This document shows, one piece after another, positions 32,879 to 40,870 of a stretch of DNA of 64,000 nt. Source of the DNA: UBA2040 sp041674745 (lineage in GTDB: Bacteria; Bacteroidota; Bacteroidia; Flavobacteriales_D; Crocinitomicaceae). Each line of letters starts with the position of its first letter. Within the stretch, counting starts at the first letter, position 1. The translations under genes and the position numbers were made by a program. The DNA lies in NCBI GenBank assembly GCA_041674745.1, contig JBAYVD010000004.1, positions 178,943 through 242,942 on the forward strand, read 5' to 3'. The notes beneath the pieces were generated by a model. The model ran no database searches. It saw only the letters and a list, made by a program, of their open reading frames with translations, and was not told where the DNA came from.

Positions 32879-34576
32879 TTACAAGTACAAATTCAAATCT
32901 TTGTTGTGCTTCACACGGTATTTGTAGTTGATATTGTAGTTGTCTTTTGGTTTGATTTTCACAATCCATTCAATATTGCCTGTTTTGGGATCCAATGTAC
33001 CTTTGTCCAAACCTTGTTCTTCAATTTCAATTTCTGGATTGGTGGTAATTGGCATTTGATCCAAAACAACAATCTCTACATTGGTTGACTTCAAATTGCG
33101 AATTTCGATGTTGTAGGCATTGATTTTCTCTTTGTTGTTGTTCACGATACGTTCTTTGCATTCTTTCTTCATTAACGTGCGTTTCACAATGATGTTAGGA
33201 TCTTTTCCTAAGCTGAAGGTGATGGTGTCATCCATTTGGGAAGGATTCAAATAGGTTTCACCAATGTAGGTTCCATCAAAGAAGATATTTGCTTTAGCGG
33301 GTACCAATTGCAAATCGGATAAATTTGCCAATTCAGCCATTAAGAAAGCAGATTGGTCCAATTTAGGAATGGTATAGTAGCGGTAATTCGCTGGAATATC
33401 GATGTTGCGAATCAAAACCATGTGTTGCTCGTTGTTGGATTTGATGGTGTAAGGCAAATCTATTTTGAATTCCGCAGAAATCATGTGTTCGATAACTTGG
33501 GTAAAATCAGCCGACGTTTTCGCGTCATACGCCACACCATTGCTATTCATGTAATATTCTTTTTGTGTGGATTCTGCTTCCTCATTTTTTCCGTATCCCA
33601 AGGCTTGCTTTTTGATGTCCAAGTTGTTGGACCGTGTTGCACTTGGCAAGGCTTTGTAATTGTTGTAATCAATGTACCACGGATGCAAAGTAGGCAAGGT
33701 TTTGTTTTGGTACGGGTTGTTCGTTGAAATACTCAAACGGACATCGTCCCAATCTACACCGGTATTTTGGTACACTTGTGCTTTGTAGTTCATGTTGATT
33801 TTGGAACCTTGCACTTCGGCACGCATATCGTACAAAGGCGTCCAACCGGCTTGATTGACCAAATAAGATAAATTCAATCGGCCGCTTATGGCTTCCGTGG
33901 CTGACAAAGTAACGGTCACACGATGACTTGGGCCGACCGGTTTGGAATTCAATTGTGCACTGTTTTGGTAATTTTTCAACGCTTTTAAGCGCATATTCAT
34001 TTCCGCTTGTATTTCTGCCTTGGCACCCTTTGCTCGATTGAGACCTTGCAGATTTTTGTTGATTTCCAGCATTTTCACCGTGTAATAGTCCATCGCTTGT
34101 TTTAAAAGGTTGATGGAATCGTTCACTTTTCCTTGACCTCGAATCGCGCCATTGTTGGCCAAGATATTTTTTGTAGCGATATAAACGTCAATTTCATCTT
34201 GGATTTGTTGGATTTCAAAACCAATTCGTTTCAAGGAATCTTCTAAAATTTTAATTTCCTTTTTTACTTTCAAGGGCAAACCCTCCAAGTTTTCAGGAGC
34301 CGGTTTGGGGTAAAACAAGGAATATTTCGCATCAACGATCACCACATTTCCGCTGGCGAGTACTTGCAAACTATTGGGATCAATGGTTGGACAGATTCCT
34401 TCGATGATCACTTGCGTAATTCCCGACTTGATGGAATAGAGTGCTTTTCGTCGCACTTGCGCCCCTTGCGCATAGACGGTTACTTCCGTGATGTTTGATT
34501 TGACAATTTCTTCTTCGAAGGAAAAGGCAGAAGAACCGATGAGTATGCCGCAGGCAAAAAGAATGATTTTGTACAT
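32879..34576 (-). CDS. DUF4139 (MuiA-like) exported protein
   Basis: A 565-residue exported protein with signal peptide 'IILFACGILIGSSAFS'. The N-terminal DUF4140 region starts 'ITEVTVYAQGAQVRRKA'; a coiled-coil segment spans about residues 85-185; the DUF4139 domain follows ('RLNLSYLVNQAGWTPLYDMR', 'TGVDWDDVRLSISTNNP'). Called mucoidy inhibitor A in older annotations; role unknown. The open frame extends to 34624, but that would start inside the terminator of the upstream gene, so the ATG at 34576 is preferred. Confidence 0.82.
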   Translation of the reverse strand: MYKIILFACGILIGSSAFSFEEEIVKSNITEVTVYAQGAQVRRKALYSIKSGITQVIIEGICPTIDPNSLQVLASGNVVIVDAKYSLFYPKPAPENLEGLPLKVKKEIKILEDSLKRIGFEIQQIQDEIDVYIATKNILANNGAIRGQGKVNDSINLLKQAMDYYTVKMLEINKNLQGLNRAKGAKAEIQAEMNMRLKALKNYQNSAQLNSKPVGPSHRVTVTLSATEAISGRLNLSYLVNQAGWTPLYDMRAEVQGSKINMNYKAQVYQNTGVDWDDVRLSISTNNPYQNKTLPTLHPWYIDYNNYKALPSATRSNNLDIKKQALGYGKNEEAESTQKEYYMNSNGVAYDAKTSADFTQVIEHMISAEFKIDLPYTIKSNNEQHMVLIRNIDIPANYRYYTIPKLDQSAFLMAELANLSDLQLVPAKANIFFDGTYIGETYLNPSQMDDTITFSLGKDPNIIVKRTLMKKECKERIVNNNKEKINAYNIEIRNLKSTNVEIVVLDQMPITTNPEIEIEEQGLDKGTLDPKTGNIEWIVKIKPKDNYNINYKYRVKHNKDLNLYL

Positions 34577-34604
34577 GATGTTTAATTTTTTCAACCTGTA
34601 CAAA

Positions 34605-34656
34605 CAAAAAAGCTTTCCGTTCAAATTAAACTAAAAATAGTCTGAACGGAAAGCTT
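34605..34656 (-). terminator. terminator after the CotH protein gene
   Basis: A perfect 14-bp inverted repeat (34610-34623 with 34643-34656) with a 19-base loop, followed by TTTTT on the minus strand. Confidence 0.85.
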
Positions 34657-34678
34657 CAACCTTAGAAATTAATCTATG

Positions 34679-36943
34679 TTATTGCACCATTAATTTTGTT
34701 TGAAAGTCCCCCACACGTACCAAATACAAGCCTGATTTCCAGTCTGTCGTTGAAACTTTCATGTGGTTGGTGATTTCTCCTTTGAATACCATTTGACCGC
34801 TTGAATTGTACACGAACATTTCACTTCCTTGCATATCCGTTGTGGACATTTTCAATTGGAAATAATCCGATGCGGGATTCGGGTAAATGGTTATAGTTTT
34901 GTTTTCATTGGGAATTTCGTTGATCGACAATCCAGCGGAATTTTGTGCAGAAAACGTAGGGTTCATGGATGCAAAAGACCCTGTTCCATTCGGATAACGT
35001 CCGTACGAAATGTCGCTGATTTGCCCTGGAAACGTAATTTGATCGGCCAAGGTAGTTGCATCACTTAACAAATAAATGGTTTCTCCACCTGTAGATAATT
35101 TGAAATTGGCATGAAAACCAGTTTGCAGAATATCGTTGTCTGCCCAAACAACCAAATAACCGTTAGCTGGCAGAATGGTTCCGTTGGGAAATGGCCATTG
35201 CGTTAAATTGGTGTCGTTGTCGGAAAGATAATAACTGCTCAAATTGATGGGAGCGGACGTATTGTTATAAATTTCAATCCAATCCTCGTATTCACCATCT
35301 TGGTCCATCTCATTGGTACTGTTGGAAGCCAATAATTCATTGATGACCACGTCTCCAGCCACTGGTGTTGTGATGGAAATTGTATAAAATTCATGTTCTG
35401 CACGAACGGGCGAAAATTTGCCAATTCCTGCGTTTTCAGCATAAATGTAATATTGAACAAAGGTGGTCGATAAAGTAATGGAAGCGCCATATTTACCATC
35501 TCCAGCTGCACCGTCGTTGTGTGCGCCATCGTCATACATGGGGATGCGTACAAATGGAGCATACAGATTGAAACGGTGACCTACATACACCGCATTTTCA
35601 TTCGTGATGTCGGCGGTAATGCTGATGGTTTCATTTAAAGCGGGTGAGCTATTGGATTCAACAATGTTGAGAATAGTTGGTTCTGTTTGCGTAAAATCGC
35701 TTTGGGCCAACAAATATGTGTTTCGTGCATTCATCAAATTGGTAATACCAGGAGCAGTGCCACCACCAGGTCCACCGCCGCTGGTCACGTCTAAATTTAA
35801 ATTATCCGTGAAATTGGCATACGTATAAAATTTATTCGGATCGTTTTGCACGGCTTGACTGATAGTCGTTTGGTAGCCTTGCGCAACCGTAAAGTAGGCG
35901 TTGTTGTCGAAGTTTTCCAATAAAATTGTTTTAAAATGCGCCAAATACATGCGCTTGTAGAGCGGATTACTGAGTAATTTGGAAACCAAAGGGTAATTGG
36001 CATCACTCACGTGCAAAAGATGCGTCAATTGTTGCTTGGAAGCCGTGGTAGGCAAATTGATAGTGCCCGTCATGGAAAATCTGCCAAAGGATTCATTCAT
36101 GTCCCAAACGATGGGAATAAAACGCTTGTAATCATCCCGGTACAAGTAATAATTCTGTGCAAAAGCACCAATGTAACTGTCCAAATTCACCAATACATTA
36201 TCATAGGCCAACATCCAAAGTGCGCGGTCAACATCTAAAATCTCATTCACCACGCTGGTGTAATTGGACAAGGTATCGCACAAGTCCGTCAAATCTTTCC
36301 AGCCGTACGTTGATTTCAATTCATAGGCTGCGTAATACAGCGAACTATCCGTTCCTTGATAGACCAAATTCGGGAAATTGGACGATCCAGGACCTGCGCC
36401 TGCCGGTGGATTACATTTAACAAACGCATTGTTTTTGGAATTGAAATGCGCATCGGTAAATTTCTTCGTAATAGATTCTGAACTGGTGTACAAGCCAATT
36501 AAAACGCCGTTTACGGTTACGTTGGCATAATTGGAAAGCGGTGCGTCCATGTATTGTCGCGCAATTTTGTACGATAGAACTTCCCGTACAAACGAAGGGT
36601 CATTTTTCACATTGCTCAATTTTATGTCGGTGTAGCCTTGATAATCTTGGTTTTTGTACGTGTCCAGTTCAATGTGAAAAGGATTTTTTACTTGGCTGGG
36701 ACTATAGGTACTATTTCCTTTGTATTTCACACCAACGCTATCGAAAACGGTTCCATTAATCGCAACACTTGTGGCCATAATGTAACCATCGGTTGTAGCT
36801 GCTTCTTGGTCCAACAAGAAATCCCAATTGGATTGAGCAAAGGTAATTTCAATGGTTTGAATCGTGGCTTCGTCGTAAAAACTTTGTGCTTGTAATCCAG
36901 TGGTGGTCAGCAAAAAAGCGCCAATAAGAACTAAATATTTCAT
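34679..36943 (-). CDS. CotH-kinase-domain secreted protein with lamin-tail and T9SS type A domains
   Basis: A 754-residue protein with signal peptide 'YLVLIGAFLLTTTGLQAQ'. Residues about 20-370 are a CotH-type atypical kinase domain: 'VGVKYKGNSTYSPSQVKNPF', 'SNVKNDPSFVREVLSYKIA', 'YYLYRDDYKRFIPIVWDMNE' with the 'WDMNESFG' motif near 281. A lamin-tail (LTD) domain starts near 530 ('VVINELLASN', 'DWIEIYNNTSAPINLS'). The end 'IYPNPASDYFQLKMS ... SGLYLVRVGDFQTKLMVQ' is a T9SS type A signal. An upstream GTG at 36988 lies before the promoter box, so 36943 is the start. Confidence 0.88.
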   Translation of the reverse strand: MKYLVLIGAFLLTTTGLQAQSFYDEATIQTIEITFAQSNWDFLLDQEAATTDGYIMATSVAINGTVFDSVGVKYKGNSTYSPSQVKNPFHIELDTYKNQDYQGYTDIKLSNVKNDPSFVREVLSYKIARQYMDAPLSNYANVTVNGVLIGLYTSSESITKKFTDAHFNSKNNAFVKCNPPAGAGPGSSNFPNLVYQGTDSSLYYAAYELKSTYGWKDLTDLCDTLSNYTSVVNEILDVDRALWMLAYDNVLVNLDSYIGAFAQNYYLYRDDYKRFIPIVWDMNESFGRFSMTGTINLPTTASKQQLTHLLHVSDANYPLVSKLLSNPLYKRMYLAHFKTILLENFDNNAYFTVAQGYQTTISQAVQNDPNKFYTYANFTDNLNLDVTSGGGPGGGTAPGITNLMNARNTYLLAQSDFTQTEPTILNIVESNSSPALNETISITADITNENAVYVGHRFNLYAPFVRIPMYDDGAHNDGAAGDGKYGASITLSTTFVQYYIYAENAGIGKFSPVRAEHEFYTISITTPVAGDVVINELLASNSTNEMDQDGEYEDWIEIYNNTSAPINLSSYYLSDNDTNLTQWPFPNGTILPANGYLVVWADNDILQTGFHANFKLSTGGETIYLLSDATTLADQITFPGQISDISYGRYPNGTGSFASMNPTFSAQNSAGLSINEIPNENKTITIYPNPASDYFQLKMSTTDMQGSEMFVYNSSGQMVFKGEITNHMKVSTTDWKSGLYLVRVGDFQTKLMVQ

Positions 36944-36973
36944 GTATGTTAATTGAATATAAACATTGGACGA

Positions 36974-36981
36974 CAAATGTA
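36974..36981 (-). promoter_or_regulatory. -7 box TACATTTG for the CotH protein gene
   Basis: Perfect TAnnTTTG on the minus strand, 30 bases before the ATG at 36943; it rules out the more distal GTG start. Confidence 0.6.
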
Positions 36982-36988
36982 CGTGCAT

Positions 36989-37241
36989 CCTTCGGGAAAG
37001 ATATTTTTTTATTGAAATTAATTGGGTTGAATTTTAATTTTTAAAAATTTCAAGTTTTTGCTAAATTCAATGAAGAAATGGATGCAAAATAAAATCTGAA
37101 CATAAATAAACTACGTTCTGGACTATGACTTTTGTGAAAGAATAATTTTCTGTGGAAAATTGATGAATAAGTTAATTTAGAATAGAAAAATTCAATTAAA
37201 TGATTTGTTACCTTGCGTAACCTAAATAAACAATTAAAAAA
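36989..37241. other. A+T-rich intergenic region at left edge of the restriction-modification cassette
   Basis: No gene is seen. The stretch is strongly A+T-rich. Close to its right end is an inverted repeat GTTAC-CTTGC-GTAAC (37207-37221), 20 bases before the methyltransferase ATG; it overlaps the likely promoter. No direct repeat with the right edge (near 39660) is visible. Confidence 0.5.
37207..37221 (+). promoter_or_regulatory. possible operator (GTTAC-N5-GTAAC) before the methyltransferase
   Basis: A 5-bp inverted repeat spaced by five bases, located where the -7 region (TACCTTGC, weak match) would lie. The position fits autoregulation by the methyltransferase or another factor, but it is short and could be chance. 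Confidence 0.3.
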
Positions 37242-38507
37242 ATGAATTTTAAGGAAAGTGTTTCTATTGAAGATTTTGATGGACAAACCTTTAAAATAAG
37301 GGTGATTGATGGTGCTGAAAATGGAGAGGCAGCCTTTACTCACTATTTACATAACAAAAATGGTGTTTCAAAATTCTTTAAAGGTGAAGCGATATCTCAT
37401 GTGAAAAGAGTTTTATCCTATAAATTTCCAGAAGAACATGTTTCAGCCGAAGTTGCAGAGCAAGCTCTTCAACAAATGCTTTTTGATTTTAAAAAAGATG
37501 TTCCATTTCCAGAACCTAAAAATCCCAAATTCAAGTTTATTGATTTATTCGCTGGAATTGGAGGATTTCGTATGGCATTGCAAAGTTTAGGTGGTAAATG
37601 CGTTTACACGAGTGAGTGGGATGCTCAAGCGAAAAAAACATACGAAGCAAACTTTGGTGAAGTTCCATTTGGGGATATTACCAAAGAGATAACTAAAAGT
37701 TTTATTCCCGACGGATTTGATGTACTTTGCGCTGGTTTTCCTTGTCAGGCTTTTTCAATTGCTGGTAAACGAGGTGGTTTTGAAGATACTAGAGGAACAT
37801 TGTTTTTTGATGTAGCTGAGATAATTAAACGAAAACAACCAAAAGCTATTTTTCTTGAAAATGTAAAAGGTTTGAGGAATCACGATGGTGGAAAAACCTT
37901 AAAAACCATTCTAAATGTTTTGCGGGAGGATTTGGGTTACTTTGTGCCTGAACCTCAAATCATGAATGCTAAAGATTTCGGTGTTCCTCAAAATCGAGAA
38001 AGAATCTTCATTGTGGGATTCAGAAAAGACTTAGGAATTGACAGTTTTAATTATCCGAAATCCTTAAATAAAGCGGTTTCTTTTGAAGATGTAAAAGAAG
38101 AAAATGTCGTTTCTGTAAAATATTATTTATCAGATACTTATTTAAACACCTTAATTAATCACAAGGCAAGACATGCAAGTAAAGGGAATGGTTTTGGCTA
38201 TGAAATTATTCCAGATACGGGAACTGCTAATGCGGTTGTTTGCGGAGGAATGGGACGCGAAAGAAATTTGGTTTACGACGATAGAATAGTTGATTTCACC
38301 CCCGTGACGCACATTAAGGGTGAAGTGAATCGAAAAGGAATACGGAAAATGACACCGCGTGAATGGGCGAGATTGCAAGGTTTTCCAGATAATTTTGTTA
38401 TTCCTGTAGCAGATGCTTCTGCGTACAAACAGTTTGGAAATTCTGTTGCAGTTCCTGCAATTTTGGCAACGGCAAAAGAAGTAATTAAACGAATTCTAGA
38501 TAAATGA
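37242..38507 (+). CDS. C5-cytosine DNA methyltransferase, M.HpaII-like
   Basis: A 421-residue enzyme. Motif I 'FIDLFAGIGGF' near residues 99-109, catalytic 'CAGFPCQAFSIAGKRGGFED' (PCQ) near 162-181, motif VI 'FLENVKGL', motif VIII 'GVPQNRERIFIVGF' and motif X 'KQFGNSVAVPAI' are all present. The body closely resembles my recollection of M.HpaII, which methylates the inner C of CCGG. The N-terminal extension of about 95 residues is longer than in M.HpaII and has no motif I know. It overlaps the nuclease gene by four bases (ATGA). Codon use is A+T-richer than neighbours. Confidence 0.9.
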   Translation: MNFKESVSIEDFDGQTFKIRVIDGAENGEAAFTHYLHNKNGVSKFFKGEAISHVKRVLSYKFPEEHVSAEVAEQALQQMLFDFKKDVPFPEPKNPKFKFIDLFAGIGGFRMALQSLGGKCVYTSEWDAQAKKTYEANFGEVPFGDITKEITKSFIPDGFDVLCAGFPCQAFSIAGKRGGFEDTRGTLFFDVAEIIKRKQPKAIFLENVKGLRNHDGGKTLKTILNVLREDLGYFVPEPQIMNAKDFGVPQNRERIFIVGFRKDLGIDSFNYPKSLNKAVSFEDVKEENVVSVKYYLSDTYLNTLINHKARHASKGNGFGYEIIPDTGTANAVVCGGMGRERNLVYDDRIVDFTPVTHIKGEVNRKGIRKMTPREWARLQGFPDNFVIPVADASAYKQFGNSVAVPAILATAKEVIKRILDK

Positions 38508-39655
38508 GTTTTACTGGAAATAAAGGGGAATGGAGTGAGTTATACGTCCTTGTCAAACTCTTAATGGAAGGTAAGCTTCATCAGTCGGATTTTGATTTAA
38601 ATAAGGACGAAAATAATATATACGAGATTGTTAAAGCCTACAAAATAGAGTCAGACTATACGCTGGAATTTGATAGGAAAAATGTAATTGACATTTACAA
38701 AACGAACAATACTGGAGTCAAAATCAAGATTGGTATTATATCAATTGATGATTTAAAATCAATCTCGGAAAAATTATTTTCAGGAATAAAAAAAGGTGTA
38801 GGTAAGTCATTTTCAATTAATGAGGTAACCGATTTCTTAGCAAAAAATCAAATTCAAAAATTAAAAGCACCTTCCCATATAAAATCTGATATTCGATTGA
38901 AAATATATGATCATCGACTAGCGACTGAAACAGATTTGGGTTTTAGTATTAAATCTCTTTTAGGCGGCGATTCAACACTTTTTAATACTGGAAAAGGAAA
39001 TAATTTTATTTTTTCCGTTAAAGTTTCAATGGAAGAATCTATTGCCAATTTCAACAGGAGAACATATAAGCCACCCAACAATATTGCAAAATTAACTTAT
39101 CGATTAAAGGAATTAGAAGAACTTGGTGCTAAATTAAAATTTGAAACAACTCAATCCAAAAAATTGTGGCGAAATTTAAAAATGGTAGATGGCGATTTAC
39201 CTGAAATTTTAGGTTGGGCACAATATTATCGTTGGTATAATCGGGACTCATCTCTATCCGGTGTTTCGGAACAACTTGAGTTGAATGATCCTTTAAATTT
39301 TTATGAAGGGCAACCAAGCGAGCAAAGGCTTTATGAATATAAATTAAAACGGTTTTTGACGGAATCAGCCATGGGAATGACGTCAGAAACTCCTTGGTTA
39401 GGAGAATATGATTCGTTTGGAGGAGTAATTATCGCTAAAAATGATGGAGATATTGTCTGTTTTCACGTTTACGACTTCAACCTATTTCGAAATTATCTTT
39501 TGAAAAATACTATGTTCGAGCAGCCTTCAACCGGTGAAGATGAAAATAACCCAGGCACGGAAAAATCAACAGGTAAAAAATACTATTATGGATGGTTGTA
39601 TGAAGAGAATAACGAGCTTTTTATAAAAATGAATTTACAAATTAGATTTAAGTAA
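38504..39655 (+). CDS. HpaII-family type II restriction endonuclease
   Basis: A 383-residue protein. The start 'FTGNKGEWSELYVLVKLLME' and the central 'TETDLGFSIKSLLGGDSTLF' match the HpaII restriction endonuclease family; 'TDLGFSIKS' probably holds part of the metal-binding active site (near residues 141-149). Together with the upstream M.HpaII-like methyltransferase this predicts cleavage at unmethylated CCGG. No C-protein regulator is present; translational coupling with the methyltransferase may keep the order of expression. The frame is intact. Confidence 0.82.
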   Translation: MSFTGNKGEWSELYVLVKLLMEGKLHQSDFDLNKDENNIYEIVKAYKIESDYTLEFDRKNVIDIYKTNNTGVKIKIGIISIDDLKSISEKLFSGIKKGVGKSFSINEVTDFLAKNQIQKLKAPSHIKSDIRLKIYDHRLATETDLGFSIKSLLGGDSTLFNTGKGNNFIFSVKVSMEESIANFNRRTYKPPNNIAKLTYRLKELEELGAKLKFETTQSKKLWRNLKMVDGDLPEILGWAQYYRWYNRDSSLSGVSEQLELNDPLNFYEGQPSEQRLYEYKLKRFLTESAMGMTSETPWLGEYDSFGGVIIAKNDGDIVCFHVYDFNLFRNYLLKNTMFEQPSTGEDENNPGTEKSTGKKYYYGWLYEENNELFIKMNLQIRFK

Positions 39656-39675
39656 AATCAAAGAAATATAATAAC

Positions 39676-40260
39676 TCACTCCACCCCCACAACCACCTCA
39701 TTCCTCCTAAAAAACAAATCAAATGGTGCATTGTAGCCTAGAAAGGAAAAGTTGCTTTTGTGTTGGATGCCTTGGGCATTCAGTGCGGTGATGAGTTTTT
39801 GTTTGTATTGGGCTAATTTCTCGTCGCTGGCCCAACCGCCGAAACGAATGGCGGCTAGTTTTTTGGCGGGTTCTTCTTTGAACTCGATTTGGGATTGGTT
39901 GGGTTTGGGCAGGTTTTCCTTTTTCAAATTTTTGGGTACGAGGAACATCATGGTCATGGAATCATCCATTGAAAGTGAAACAGGCGACGTCATGGAAATT
40001 TTTTCGTTCTGCTCGTTGCCACCAAAGATGTAGCCGGCCAAGATGGAAAATCCTTTGCTGGAAGATTTTTTGTAATCACTGGTACCGAGTTTTACGGAAG
40101 TAAACAAACTGGCTTCGTAGGAGCGAATTTCGAAATCGGGGTATTTTTTCACGACTGTATACGAATAGCTTTCGATGTTGCTGCGGCTCCAAACTACGTA
40201 GATTTGAAATAGGACAAATAGGCCAACTAGAATTCCGAGGATGAGGTACATTTTTTTCAT
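39676..40260 (-). CDS. SOUL-family heme-binding protein
   Basis: A 194-residue protein with one N-terminal membrane helix ('YLILGILVGLFVLFQIYVVW'). The SOUL domain follows: 'YTVVKKYPDFEIRSYEASLF', 'FSILAGYIFGGNEQNEKISM' then 'TSPVS', and 'AAIRFGGWASDEKLAQY'. 'IFGGN..N.KI.MT.PV' is the family hallmark. Role in heme handling is inferred from the eukaryotic relatives. It converges on the restriction gene with only 20 bases between stops. Confidence 0.88.
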   Translation of the reverse strand: MKKMYLILGILVGLFVLFQIYVVWSRSNIESYSYTVVKKYPDFEIRSYEASLFTSVKLGTSDYKKSSSKGFSILAGYIFGGNEQNEKISMTSPVSLSMDDSMTMMFLVPKNLKKENLPKPNQSQIEFKEEPAKKLAAIRFGGWASDEKLAQYKQKLITALNAQGIQHKSNFSFLGYNAPFDLFFRRNEVVVGVE

Positions 40261-40334
40261 ATTAAGGGTGAGCTGTTTGTTTTTGAAAGAAAGGAGCTGT
40301 ATCTTCTAAACAACAATATAGGTTAAATGTTTGC

Positions 40335-40766
40335 TTAAAAAGGAGTTATTCCAAAATCGATGTAAAAGAAGGGACAAATAGCTTTACCTTTAGAGAAACC
40401 CAGCAATAAAACGGCTGGCTCGCGAAAACGAGGATCACGAATCCGTGGATACAAAGCGTAGTCCATCATTTGCACAATCCCTAAAACAAATTGTATGTCA
40501 AAAGGAAAGGACACCAAGAAATCATCCGACAAAACCGTTGCGTCTAAAACGCCAAAAGAGAAGAAGGCGGAAAAAGCATTGAAAAAACAAACGAAAAACG
40601 GCAACGGACGTTTGGAATTGTAAGTTTTATTTTTCCCCAGCAGAAGATCTTTTTCGAGTGATTTTTTGTTGGGATTTTTTTTGTTGCCACAGATTACACA
40701 GATTTTTTTTGATTTTTTCCTCCCTTGTGGGAGGGCAGGGTGGGTGTGCATGCTGAATTGGTGCAC
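40335..40766 (-). CDS. doubtful ORF or gene remnant with secreted/barrel-like tail
   Basis: A 143-codon frame. Its first ~45 codons fall in intergenic repeat DNA (see 40681-40854) and look artificial. From about residue 45 on it reads like a signal peptide ('RPLPFFVCFFNAFSAFFSFG') followed by 'FDIQFVLGIVQMMDYALYPR' and ends in Phe, like a short outer-membrane protein. No in-frame ATG precedes the signal-like part, so it may have lost its start. Not a secure gene. If it is not a gene, 40261-40870 is a 610-base intergenic region. Confidence 0.3.
   Translation of the reverse strand: MHQFSMHTHPALPQGRKKSKKICVICGNKKNPNKKSLEKDLLLGKNKTYNSKRPLPFFVCFFNAFSAFFSFGVLDATVLSDDFLVSFPFDIQFVLGIVQMMDYALYPRIRDPRFREPAVLLLGFSKGKAICPFFYIDFGITPF
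40681..40719. repeat. intergenic repeat-like sequence (CCACAGATTACACAGATT type)
   Basis: The run 'TTGCCACAGATTACACAG' followed by a T-rich tail matches a short sequence I have seen scattered in intergenic DNA of Bacteroidota genomes. Only one copy is in this window, so the repeat call rests on memory. Confidence 0.4.
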
Positions 40767-40854
40767 AGAATAGGCCGATTTTGTCAGATTTGAATGCCTG
40801 CCTGTCGGCTAGAAAGGTAGTTTTTCGACATTTATTTCCTACTCAAGTGAGTAG
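40719..40854. repeat. cluster of short palindromes
   Basis: Three inverted repeats in 136 bases: CCTCCC-TTGT-GGGAGG (40719-40734), TGTGCA/TGCACA (40745-40750 with 40762-40767) and CTACTC-AAGT-GAGTAG (40839-40854). A GCCTGCCTGTCGGC stretch lies between (40796-40809). The last hairpin is 16 bases beyond the stop of the FAD dehydrogenase gene and might serve as its terminator, though it lacks a T run. Confidence 0.5.
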
Positions 40855-40870
40855 AACGAATAGTACCACT

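Noticed and set aside
36989..39675. Transposon or integron boundaries around the restriction-modification genes
   Set aside because: No terminal inverted repeats, target duplication, integrase or recombinase could be seen at either edge.
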